Positions 24,095 to 30,852 of a stretch of DNA of 34,315 bases are shown here, piece after piece. Each line of letters opens with the position of its first letter. Position 1 is the first letter of the stretch. The stretch comes from Sorangium cellulosum (GTDB taxonomy: Bacteria > Myxococcota_A > Polyangia > Polyangiales > Polyangiaceae): contig DYPH01000063.1 of assembly GCA_020720045.1 (NCBI GenBank), positions 1 through 34,315 on the forward strand, in the 5' to 3' direction. Position numbers and translations under genes: made by a program. A model generated the notes under the pieces. It had not been told where the DNA came from. It did no database searches and saw only the letters and a program-made list of their open reading frames with translations.

Positions 24095-25456
24095 TCAGAG
24101 CGCCGACTTTCCGTCGCGTTTGACGGCGGTGAGGTGGCGGAGATCTCCGGTGATCGTCCGGGAGAAGTCGCTGCCGCTGACGGCCTTCTTGCCGTTCTTG
24201 GTCACGTCGGTCTTGATTTCGCCATAGAACTCGAGCTCATCGCCCGCTTTGAAGGCGAAGCCCGGGGGGAGTTCACTGACGGCGATCGTCGCTTTGAGGT
24301 GGAAGGAATCCTTCCCCTCTTTGCAGTGGAGATCGTGGGTGAACTTGCCGTCCGAGTTGATGCCGTTGATCTTCCCCTTCGTGCAGGCGTAGTCGAAGTG
24401 GGAGACCTCTTCTTTCGCAATTTCAAGGCCGGTTGCCGTGATCTTCACGACCTTGAAGCCGTCGAGGGTCGCGATCTTCAGTCCCGATTTGTCGTAGTCG
24501 GCCCCTTCGACGCGCTGGATGCGCGGGATCCGAATCCCATTCGGCATTTCGAGCTTCCCCGAGCCCTCCGTCCGGAGCGCTTCTTCCTTCTTGCGGAGGG
24601 TCTTCTGGACCTCCTCTTTCGTCACTTCCGGCCACTTTACGCCGCGGTGCTGCTGGTCGCTCTGGACGACGATCGGCAGCTTGACGAGCGTCGGCGTGCC
24701 GCGCTCGGCCGCCTGGGCGCAGTAGGTGTCCTTCTCGAAGGCGTCGTCGCTGGAGAAGGCGCGCCCCTCTTTTGCGAGGCGCGGTGAGGCAAAAACCTCG
24801 GAAAATGCGCGGTTTGCCGTCGTCGTGAAGTTGTGGGTGGAGCCCTTCTGGTAGGCGACCGCCGCCGCCGCGACCTCAAAGCCGAAGCCGACGTCCCCCT
24901 GGATGCGGAAGCTGTCTTTGGTCGCGCCGATCTTCGCGTCGATCCGGGCCGTCTGGACCTTCTTCGCGAGCTCGACGAAGCCCTTCGAGGCGACGTACCA
25001 GTTCGGCTCCTTCACGAGCTTGTCGAGCTCGGGGCGGAACTGGGCGGCGATCTTCGCGTCGGCCGCGCGGAACGCCGCGTAATCTTTGCCACAAGCGTCG
25101 ATCCAGGTGCGGTTCGCGGCCGCCTGGAGGGCGAGGGCGGCGTTCTCCTCGGCGTTCGTCCAGTCGGTGTTCTTCCAGCCGACGATCCAGGCCGGATCCG
25201 GGTTCTGGGCGGTGCCGAAGCCCTTCTTGTCGACCTTCGCGTCGGTGACGAGCGTGAGCGGCTTGCCGTAGGCTTTTTCGAGGGCGGCGGCGTCGGTGAA
25301 GGTCCAGCCGGTGTAGAGGCGCTTGGCGTCTTCGGTCCCGCCGGCGTGGGCGAGCGACGGGGCTGCGGAGCCGGCGAGGGCGATGGCGAGGGCGATGCGC
25401 GAGGCGGTCTTGATAGAGGGCAGCCTTAGCCCCGCTCGCGGCTCGCGGCGCGTCAA
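24095..25456 (-). CDS. secreted protein of unknown function
   Basis: A 453-residue exported protein. A Sec signal peptide (IALAIALAGSAAPSLAHA) is followed by an Ala-type cleavage site. The mature part is Lys/Asp-rich and mixed alpha/beta with no TM helix. Four Cys (DACGKDY, DTYCAQA, DYACTKG, LHCKEG) may form disulfides. No family recognised. The start is the TTG at 25456, because no ATG or GTG precedes the signal peptide in frame; this start is uncertain. It is the last gene of a minus-strand set following the outer-membrane protein gene by only 6 nt, so both are probably co-transcribed. Confidence 0.75.
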   Translation of the reverse strand: MTRREPRAGLRLPSIKTASRIALAIALAGSAAPSLAHAGGTEDAKRLYTGWTFTDAAALEKAYGKPLTLVTDAKVDKKGFGTAQNPDPAWIVGWKNTDWTNAEENAALALQAAANRTWIDACGKDYAAFRAADAKIAAQFRPELDKLVKEPNWYVASKGFVELAKKVQTARIDAKIGATKDSFRIQGDVGFGFEVAAAAVAYQKGSTHNFTTTANRAFSEVFASPRLAKEGRAFSSDDAFEKDTYCAQAAERGTPTLVKLPIVVQSDQQHRGVKWPEVTKEEVQKTLRKKEEALRTEGSGKLEMPNGIRIPRIQRVEGADYDKSGLKIATLDGFKVVKITATGLEIAKEEVSHFDYACTKGKINGINSDGKFTHDLHCKEGKDSFHLKATIAVSELPPGFAFKAGDELEFYGEIKTDVTKNGKKAVSGSDFSRTITGDLRHLTAVKRDGKSAL

Positions 25457-25462
25457 AGCCGA

Positions 25463-26068
25463 TCAAAAGGCGTAGCCGAGCGTCCCGTCGATGTGGACGC
25501 CGAGCTTGGAGAAGCTCGGGTCGTCGCTGCTGGGGCTCGTCGCGGTCCCGGCCACCCGGACGCGATGCCACTGGCCGCCGGCGCCGAGGCTCAAATGCAG
25601 ATGATCGGCCAGAAGAAATGCATAACCGACCGCCAAGCCCCCCGCGAGCATGCTGCCCGGTTTCTGCGTCGCTTCGCGGGTTCCGTGGACGTAGCCGGCC
25701 TGGAAAAAGGGGCTCAGCCAGAGGCCTCGCGGCGCCGCGCCGGTGACGAAAAAATAGGGGCGCACGCGCAGGTAGGCGCCGCGGACGTCGTCGATGTTCG
25801 GGGTCGTCGTCCACGGCTGGTAGAGGCCGCCGGTCAGCGAAATCGCGAGGCGCGGCGAGACGTTGCGCTGGTAGCCGGCGCCAACCACGTGGAGCCCGAG
25901 ATCGGCGAGGACGACGTTCTTCGGAAGTTCCTTCGGCGGCAAATCGACGCGATCGGCCTCTTCGGCGCCAGGGTCGTGGGGGTCGTGTGCCGGGGCCATT
26001 TGGGCCTGTGCCGCCCCGCCAAGCAGAGCGAGCGCGACCGGCAAAGCGACGATTGAAAAATGCTTCAT
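25463..26068 (-). CDS. outer-membrane beta-barrel-like protein
   Basis: A 201-residue exported protein. Signal peptide MKHFSIVALPVALALLGGAAQAQ, then a short acidic linker (HDPHDPGAEEADRVDLPPKE) and amphipathic beta-strands (GAGYQRNVSPRLAISLTGG, AYLRVRPYFFVTG, WLSPFFQAGYVHG, HLHLSLGAGGQWHRVRVAG). It ends in Phe (LGYAF), as expected for a BAM-inserted barrel. About eight strands are possible. Specific function unknown. The frame remains open upstream antisense to the neighbouring gene; the signal peptide fixes the start. Confidence 0.8.
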   Translation of the reverse strand: MKHFSIVALPVALALLGGAAQAQMAPAHDPHDPGAEEADRVDLPPKELPKNVVLADLGLHVVGAGYQRNVSPRLAISLTGGLYQPWTTTPNIDDVRGAYLRVRPYFFVTGAAPRGLWLSPFFQAGYVHGTREATQKPGSMLAGGLAVGYAFLLADHLHLSLGAGGQWHRVRVAGTATSPSSDDPSFSKLGVHIDGTLGYAF

Positions 26069-26082
26069 CACGGGCGGGGCGC

Positions 26083-26826
26083 TCAGCGGCCGGAGAGGAA
26101 CCCGAGCTTTTGAAAGAGCGCTTCCGGCGTGTGTTTGACGACCGGCATGATCGCCTGCCAGAAGCGGGGCACGTAGGCCTCGGGGACCTTCTGATCCATG
26201 GCGGCGACGATGTCTGCCGCGACCTTCGCCGGCTTCCCGAAGAGGGCGTGTTTGCTGTGATCTTTCGTCATCGGCGTGTCGACGGGGCCGAGCTTGAGCG
26301 TCGTCACCGAGACCTTCGGATAGAGGCGGGTGCGCACCCCCTGGAGGTAGATCCCGAGGGCCCCCTTGGCGGTGCCATAGGTGTAATTTCGCGGCCTTCC
26401 GCGATCTCCGGCGACGGAGGTGATCACGCCGAGGCGCCCGGTCCCTTGGCGTTCGAGGTGGTTGGCGATCGGGACGAGGAGCGCGACGACCGACAGGAAG
26501 TTCGTCCGCAGGATCGCCTCGGCGGCGGCGAATTCCTTTTCGGTCGCGAGCTGATCGCCGAGCTCGCCGTGGGCGATGAGCACCTGATGGACGGTGGTGA
26601 GCGCCGTCCACGCGCGATCGATGAGCGCTTCCGCCCCCGAAAGATCATCGAAGTCGGCGACTTCCGTCGTGACGGTGCCGCCAGCCACGGTTGCCCGTTC
26701 GGCGACGCGCGCGAGCTTCTCCGCGTTGCGCCCGACGAGGTGGAGGCGAGCCCCCCGCTGGCCATGCAGGGCCGCGACTTCTGCGGCGATCGACGACGTG
26801 GCACCAAGAATGAGGACGCGCTCCAT
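26083..26826 (-). CDS. short-chain dehydrogenase/reductase
   Basis: A 247-residue classical SDR. The NAD(P)-binding motif is GATSSIA (8-14), the catalytic Ser is Ser137 in ITSVAGDRG, and the Tyr-Lys pair is Tyr150-Lys154 in NYTYGTAKGAL. The ATSSIAAEVA / RGRPRNYTYGTAKGAL pattern is close to the DprE2-like sugar-epimerase branch, which suggests a polyprenyl-linked sugar or lipid substrate, but DprE1 is not in the window. The C-terminus has a hydrophobic segment (FWQAIMPVV) that may touch the membrane. It is 14 nt upstream of the outer-membrane protein gene on the same strand, hence a shared transcript. Confidence 0.88.
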   Translation of the reverse strand: MERVLILGATSSIAAEVAALHGQRGARLHLVGRNAEKLARVAERATVAGGTVTTEVADFDDLSGAEALIDRAWTALTTVHQVLIAHGELGDQLATEKEFAAAEAILRTNFLSVVALLVPIANHLERQGTGRLGVITSVAGDRGRPRNYTYGTAKGALGIYLQGVRTRLYPKVSVTTLKLGPVDTPMTKDHSKHALFGKPAKVAADIVAAMDQKVPEAYVPRFWQAIMPVVKHTPEALFQKLGFLSGR

Positions 26827-26867
26827 CCCCCGCGGTTACCTCATTTGAGCGTGATCGTCGCCTCGTA

Positions 26868-27296
26868 CTAGCTGCGGACGTCGACCGTCGGATCGATCGG
26901 CCGAACTACGTGCCAATTCGCGAGGTACCGAGCGACCGCTTCCTCGGCGAAGGCGTGCACGCAGGGGGAGAGCTTCTCCTCCTTCTCGATGAACATGGCG
27001 CCGTCGTTGTATTCGAAGCCGAAGCGGAACGTGTACTTCCCCGGCTTCACACCGGCGCAGGTGCGGGGGCTCTCGTCGAAGTCGTAGGTGTACGTTTTGC
27101 CAAGCAGTTCGCCGAGGTACTTCACCCCCGTGCTGCAGGAGACCTTCCCGCCGTCGGTGTCGCAGGCGGTCGAGTGGACGGTGAGCGTCTTGAAGACCGG
27201 CTCTCTTTTGGCGGGCGGATCGGCGCTCGCGGCGCTCGAAAGCGCAAGGATTCCAAGTCCAAGAACGAGGGCGGCGGAGCGTTTGGCGACGGGCAT
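26868..27296 (-). CDS. small secreted protein with four cysteines
   Basis: A 142-residue exported protein of unknown function. The signal peptide (MPVAKRSAALVLGLGILALSS) ends at ASA|DPP. The mature domain has four Cys (STACDTDG, KVSCST, RTCAGV, SPCVHAF), likely two disulfides, and a probable small beta fold (YTYDFDESPRTCAGVKPGKY). The in-frame extension upstream reads through repeat B and is not translated in my view, because the signal peptide starts at Met 27296. No relatives recognised. Confidence 0.72.
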   Translation of the reverse strand: MPVAKRSAALVLGLGILALSSAASADPPAKREPVFKTLTVHSTACDTDGGKVSCSTGVKYLGELLGKTYTYDFDESPRTCAGVKPGKYTFRFGFEYNDGAMFIEKEEKLSPCVHAFAEEAVARYLANWHVVRPIDPTVDVRS

Positions 27297-27347
27297 GGTG
27301 GCAGGGTAACGCCGGTTACGCGGAAGCTGTTCCGCGAACGTCTCTAG

Positions 27348-27399
27348 GCGCGTCCGCCCGGAAGCGCCGAAGGCGGTGAGGAAACGGCGCGCAGGACTC
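27348..27399 (-). repeat. repeat B, copy 2 (intergenic, upstream of tRNA-Arg)
   Basis: Same 52-bp element as 8421-8472, in the reverse orientation. Outer stem GCGCG/CGCGC kept; inner stem CCGCC-TTC-GGCGC has one mismatched closing pair. It lies one base before the TTGACA box of the tRNA promoter. Confidence 0.85.
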
Positions 27400-27400
27400 G

Positions 27401-27427
27401 TTGACACCCGCGCCGAGGTCGGATACG
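27401..27427 (+). promoter_or_regulatory. tRNA-Arg promoter
   Basis: Perfect -35 TTGACA (27401-27406) with a weak -10 candidate GATACG (27422-27427), spacer 15 nt, ending 13 nt before the mature tRNA 5' end. The -35 match in the right place supports it; the -10 is poor. Confidence 0.5.
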
Positions 27428-27440
27428 CCCGCTGCTGCCT

Positions 27441-27514
27441 GCGTCGCTAGCTCAGTTGGATAGAGCGTTGGTCTCCGAAGCCGAAGGTCGTAGGTTCGAA
27501 TCCTACGCGACGCG
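27441..27514 (+). tRNA. tRNA-Arg (anticodon CCG)
   Basis: 74-nt cloverleaf. Acceptor GCGTCGC/GCGACGC with discriminator G, D-arm with AGCTCAGTTGGATAGAGC, anticodon loop CTCCGAA giving CCG (reads CGG), variable loop AGGTC, and T-arm GTAGG-TTCGAAT-CCTAC. CCA is not encoded (GCAAAA follows). Confidence 0.97.
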
Positions 27515-27515
27515 C

Positions 27516-27553
27516 AAAACCCCTCCTGCCGAATCCCGGCGCGAGGGGTTTTT
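27516..27553. terminator. bidirectional terminator between tRNA-Arg and tetR
   Basis: AAAACCCCTC (27516-27525) pairs with GAGGGGTTTT (27543-27552) and a T-run follows on plus; the A-run at the left arm gives a T-run on minus. It ends the tRNA transcript and can end the tetR transcript 15 nt beyond its stop codon. Confidence 0.92.
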
Positions 27554-27567
27554 CGTGGGCGACCGCC

Positions 27568-28173
27568 TTAGGCCTTCTCCGATGCAACCGCGTCGTTCTC
27601 GAGGGCTTTGAGGAGCTTTTCCAGGGCGGGGCCGGCGAATCCGGCAGTCTTTTGCGGGGCGAAGGCCCCGAGCACGAGGGCGCCGAGGATGAAGGCCAAC
27701 ACCGCGCTCGCCCCGTCGTGGGAGAGACGGCCGGAGGATCGCTGGTGGATCGTCTCGATCTCGCCGTCGACGAGTCGCCGAACGTGGGAAAATAACGTGG
27801 GATTACGGACGGCTTCCGCAAGAATGCCGACCCAGCAGCGCGCGGCGACCGTGTCTGCGGTTCTGTCGAGGCGAACGGCGGCGGCGCCGTAGGCGCGGAG
27901 GGGGCTCGGTTCGTGACCGGCATCGTGGGAGCGGCCAGGTTCCTGCTCGATGGCGCGGGTGCGCTTCCGGAACCGCGCGATAAGATCCTTCAGAAGAGAC
28001 TCCAGCAGTTCGTCTTTGCTGGCGAAATAGTGGTGCACGAGGCCCGGAGCTACGTCCGCTTCGGCGGCGACGGCGGCGATCGTCGCCCCGGCGAAGCCGT
28101 GCTCCGCAAGCACCCGCGCGAAGGCACCCAGGATCTCGGCGCGCCGTTCCTCGCGCAGGCTTGGTCGTCCCAT
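27568..28173 (-). CDS. TetR/AcrR-family transcriptional regulator
   Basis: A 201-residue TetR-type repressor. The N-terminal helix-turn-helix (EILGAFARVLAEHGFAGATI ... ADVAPGLVHHYFASKDEL, residues 12-57) is canonical, and the larger C-terminal all-helical part should bind a ligand and dimerise. The VHHYFASKDEL variant and the C-terminal pattern resemble BetI-like members; the ligand is unknown. It is divergent from the membrane-protein gene at 28216, with 42 nt between the starts and an inverted repeat in that gap, so it most likely represses both itself and that gene. Confidence 0.93.
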   Translation of the reverse strand: MGRPSLREERRAEILGAFARVLAEHGFAGATIAAVAAEADVAPGLVHHYFASKDELLESLLKDLIARFRKRTRAIEQEPGRSHDAGHEPSPLRAYGAAAVRLDRTADTVAARCWVGILAEAVRNPTLFSHVRRLVDGEIETIHQRSSGRLSHDGASAVLAFILGALVLGAFAPQKTAGFAGPALEKLLKALENDAVASEKA

Positions 28174-28176
28174 ACC

Positions 28177-28192
28177 TTGGTAGGCTAACCAA
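28177..28192. promoter_or_regulatory. candidate TetR-family operator
   Basis: Inverted repeat TTGGTAGGCTAACCAA: arms TTGGT/ACCAA around a 6-nt centre, 3 nt upstream of the tetR start and 23 nt upstream of the divergent gene. Symmetric 16-bp site in exactly the place an autoregulatory TetR operator is expected. Confidence 0.6.
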
Positions 28193-28215
28193 TCTATCGC
28201 CGCGAAGGTCGGCGC

Positions 28216-28923
28216 ATGAGTTCACGCCCCCTCCTCGAAGCAGCCTTCTGGCTCTTCGGCAGTGCCACCACGGTGTTCGCCCTCTATTCCGGCGGCGGCA
28301 TCGTCGTCCCGTTCCTCCTTGCCCCCGGCCGCCTCCGTCTCCGCGTCGCGAAGGCCCGTCCGTCGGCGTCGACCCGCGACTTGGCGGGCAGAGGCGACGC
28401 CGGAGACGGCGGGCCCGCAAGGACAGGGGCCCGTCCGTTCGCGACCGCCAGCGAAATTGCTGGGAGCGGCGTCGCGAGAGACGGCGGGCCCACTTCGACA
28501 GGGGCCCGTGTCTCGCTCTCCGGCATCGACCCGACCGCGATCGCGGTCTCGTCGTTTGGGATCGGAATTTTTCCCGCGATTTTCGCCCCTTTCGGAAGCT
28601 GGGGCGCTTGGGTTGGCGTCGTTGTCGGCGCGGTCTTGTGCGGCTTCGGGTGCCGCCTGCGCGTTCACGCCACGCCCGCGCGGACGACGGTGGTTCGCAC
28701 GGTGTTGTTCGTCGTCCCCTGGCGTTGGCGCTCGTACGCGAGCCCCCCGTCGGCGTTCGTGGATGGTTGGGGGGACTTCTCCGACCCGGAGTCGCTCCAG
28801 CTCGCCTTCGACGGCGAAGAGGAGCCTTTGGAGCTCGGCTGGGGAGGAGACCCGGGGCCCTCCTGCGACGCGCTCGCCGCGCGCATCAACGAGGCCATGG
28901 CCTCCTTGCAGCATCCGCGATGA
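28216..28923 (+). CDS. membrane protein, with two repeat A units inserted
   Basis: A 235-residue protein of unknown function with three or so TM segments (FWLFGSATTVFALYSGGGIVV near the N-terminus; IGIFPAIFAPFG and WGAWVGVVVGAVLCGFGCR in the middle) and an acidic soluble C-terminus. Between the first TM segment and the rest, residues about 47-98 are two in-frame copies of repeat A (ARPSASTRDLAG, then ARPFATASEIAG), a loop that does not look native. Under likely control of the divergent TetR regulator, which often acts on membrane exporters, but no transporter motif is visible. Convergent with the lipoprotein gene (31-nt gap). Confidence 0.75.
   Translation: MSSRPLLEAAFWLFGSATTVFALYSGGGIVVPFLLAPGRLRLRVAKARPSASTRDLAGRGDAGDGGPARTGARPFATASEIAGSGVARDGGPTSTGARVSLSGIDPTAIAVSSFGIGIFPAIFAPFGSWGAWVGVVVGAVLCGFGCRLRVHATPARTTVVRTVLFVVPWRWRSYASPPSAFVDGWGDFSDPESLQLAFDGEEEPLELGWGGDPGPSCDALAARINEAMASLQHPR
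28354..28509 (+). repeat. repeat A, copies 2 and 3 in tandem
   Basis: Two 75-bp units (28354-28428 and 28429-28503) plus a trailing GCCCGT. Central hairpin CCCGC-GACTTG-GCGGG in the first and CCAGC-GAAATT-GCTGG in the second: both arms change together. The period of 75 bp equals 25 codons, so the host frame is kept. Confidence 0.9.
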
Positions 28924-28954
28924 CGGTTGTCGCCGCCGCGCACGAGACGACGAC

Positions 28955-29443
28955 TTACTCCGCGCTCTCGTAGACGGAGCACTCGATACGAACCGGGTTT
29001 GAGATACCGGCGATCTTGGCCTTCCCGAACTCGGTCGCCGCCGCGTTGAGCGCCTCCTGGGAGAGCGTCGCTTCGCGGTATTCGCAGAGGTCGGGCCAGC
29101 CTTCGTTGCTGCCGCTCACCCGCGTCATCACGGAGACGATATTCGTGTTCGTGGTGCGACGGCCCGTCACGACCCCGTACGCGTTTCGGACGAGGCTCCA
29201 CTCGGGCACCGCGATCCATGCGATCTTCGCCTTCGGGTAGGCGTATTGCGAGGAGTTACGGACCTCTGCGAGAATTTTCGCGTCGCCATCGATCGGCTTC
29301 GCGAGCGGGCGCGTCGCAAACGCGGGGGCGTTCGGCCAGGGCCCACACGCGGTGACGCCGATGGCGATCCCCAAGAGCGCGCTTACGACCGAAGCTGTTC
29401 TCCGATGCGGGGTTTCGCCGGGCGCAGACGATGGTTTTGCCAT
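28955..29443 (-). CDS. lipoprotein of unknown function
   Basis: A 162-residue exported lipoprotein. The signal peptide is preceded by an unusually long N-region (MAKPSSAPGETPHRRTASVV) and the lipobox is VTAC with Cys33. The mature domain is mixed alpha/beta with Cys in DLCEYRE and RIECSVYE near the C-terminus. The N-region is encoded by repeat C copy 2, so the start codon was probably supplied or moved by that element; no other start fits the signal peptide. It overlaps the end of the upstream paralogue gene by 61 nt. No family recognised. Confidence 0.7.
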   Translation of the reverse strand: MAKPSSAPGETPHRRTASVVSALLGIAIGVTACGPWPNAPAFATRPLAKPIDGDAKILAEVRNSSQYAYPKAKIAWIAVPEWSLVRNAYGVVTGRRTTNTNIVSVMTRVSGSNEGWPDLCEYREATLSQEALNAAATEFGKAKIAGISNPVRIECSVYESAE

Positions 29444-30051
29444 CGGCGCTCCGTACCGCCCCGAGGTTCATCGTCCGGCCGCGCGTCGTTCACAACGGAC
29501 GGGCTTGGCGGCGGCGCGGCAGCCAGTGTTTCCATGAGCAGGGCGAGCTCGTCCTGCTCATCGGCCGGCAAGCAGCCCGCGGCCGTGATCGCGTCGAAGA
29601 CGTCGAGCCCTTCGCGGACCGGGAACCACGTGACAGTGTCGCTCGCAACCGCAAGAAAAGTTTCCGGATTCGCGATCCCGAGCGCTTCGCTGTGGCCCAC
29701 GAGGGCCTTCCAACACGCGGCCAACGCACGCCCATGCCAGTGGGAGCGGTTCGGCACCGCCCACACGCGATCAAAGCGGAGGACGATCCGCACCGCCCGA
29801 TCCCGCCGGAACCGCATGTATTCGCTGACGATAAGAGGGAGCGGCGCCGCGAACACTACCCCCACGAACACGGCGGCGATCGGCTGAACGAAGGCCAGCG
29901 CCACCACGCCAAGCACCGGAAGCGCCATCGCGAGCTGCCACGGCGCGAGGCTCCACCGTTCGCGCCAGCGGGCCTTCCGCCGCCACGCCTCGACCGCCGG
30001 CACCACGACCGGCTCACGGGTCGCTAACGTCCTGTAATCGGTCGCTTTCAC
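29383..30051 (-). CDS. two-TM paralogue 1 with replaced C-terminus
   Basis: A 222-residue member of a family present here in four versions. Start GTG 30051 (KATDYRTLATREPVVVPAVE). Shared blocks: N-terminal YRTLAT-EPVVVPAVEAWRR, two TM helices (LPVLGVVALAFVQPIAAVFVG and following), RIVLRFDR, NPETFLAVASDT-WFPVREGLDVF and GCLP. The C-terminus differs from the intact paralogue at 30853: instead of EPLRFRLEYV...NELFASxYCV it ends in an Arg-rich tail encoded across repeat C. Function unknown; the soluble domain faces one side of the membrane. Confidence 0.7.
   Translation of the reverse strand: MKATDYRTLATREPVVVPAVEAWRRKARWRERWSLAPWQLAMALPVLGVVALAFVQPIAAVFVGVVFAAPLPLIVSEYMRFRRDRAVRIVLRFDRVWAVPNRSHWHGRALAACWKALVGHSEALGIANPETFLAVASDTVTWFPVREGLDVFDAITAAGCLPADEQDELALLMETLAAAPPPSPSVVNDARPDDEPRGGTERRWQNHRLRPAKPRIGEQLRS
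29396..29431 (+). repeat. repeat C, copy 2
   Basis: 36-bp match to 18523-18556. It lies in the 61-nt overlap between the end of paralogue 1 and the start of the lipoprotein gene, contributing coding sequence to both. Confidence 0.6.
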
Positions 30052-30844
30052 GTGCCACGCTCGCCAGCGAGGGCGACGCAATAGCCGCTCGCAAAGAGCT
30101 CGTTGCTGGTCCGCGGGTCGCGCCCGTCGACGTACTCGAGGCGAAACCGGAGCGGCTCCGTCGACGCGTCCGTCCGCGAAGCGGGAGACGGCGCGTCGTT
30201 GCCAGCGGACGGGGGCGGGCTCGCGAGGATCGCGACGATCCGCGCAAGATCGGCCCCCTCGCGGGTCCGTTGTGAAGGGGCCCGCCGTCTCCGGCGTCGC
30301 CGCGGCCAGCAAATTCGCTGGTCGACGCCGACGGACGGGCCCCGGGCAAACATCCGTTGGCGAGGGGGCCGAAGACGGCGAGCCCTTCGTGAACAGGGAA
30401 CCAGCGATCGGTGTCGCTCGCAACCGTAAGAAATACTTCCGGATTCGTGACCCCGAACTCCTCCGCGCGGGCCACGGTTTCTGACCAGCTCGCGGCAAGC
30501 GCGCTGCCGAAATAATGGGCGCGCGTCGGCACCGCCCGCGGTCGATCGAAGCGAAGAACGATCCGCACCTCCCGCTCCCAACGCGCCTGATGAAGTTCAT
30601 AGACGGTGAGCAGCGTGCCAAAAGCGGCCAGCAGGAGGCCGACTCCGGCGGCAAGCGGTTCGGCGACCGCGAGGGCGACCGCCAGCGTCATCACGCCGCT
30701 CACCACGAAAGGCGCCGTGATGAGGACCGCAAGCGCCTTGCGCCACCGTTTGTCGCGCCCGGCTTTCCGTCGCCAGGCCTCTACCTCCGGCTCCACCGTG
30801 ACCGGCTCATGGGTCGCTAACGTCCGGTAATCGCGTGGTTCCAC
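30048..30844 (-). pseudogene. two-TM paralogue 2, frameshifted by repeat A
   Basis: Start GTG 30844 (EPRDYRTLATHEPVTVEPEVE), two TM helices, RIVLRFDR, NPEVFLTVASDTDRWFPVHEG and LANGCLPG all in one frame. At GCLPG the frame enters repeat A (ARPSAST) and leaves it displaced, running on as Arg/Ser-rich nonsense to 30014. The native C-terminus survives intact in the next frame (ADLARIVAILASPPP ... EPLRFRLEYVDGRDP ... NELFASGYCVAL), ending at 30048. Compared with the intact paralogue at 30853 the net gain at the site is about 74 nt, not a multiple of three. The unspoiled tail argues that the break is recent. Confidence 0.8.
30266..30340 (-). repeat. repeat A, copy 4 (breaks paralogue 2)
   Basis: 75-bp unit on the minus strand with perfect central hairpin CCAGC-GAATTT-GCTGG (30306-30321) and the CGCCG-GAGA-CGGCG second hairpin. 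It is entered in the same reading frame as the other copies but exits out of frame. Confidence 0.88.
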
Positions 30845-30852
30845 CGTCGGTT

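Noticed and set aside
29490-29502. TTCACAACGGAC near the end of paralogue 1, matching the tail of repeat A copy 4
   Set aside because: The paralogue alignment explains this region as native coding sequence, and no hairpin is present.
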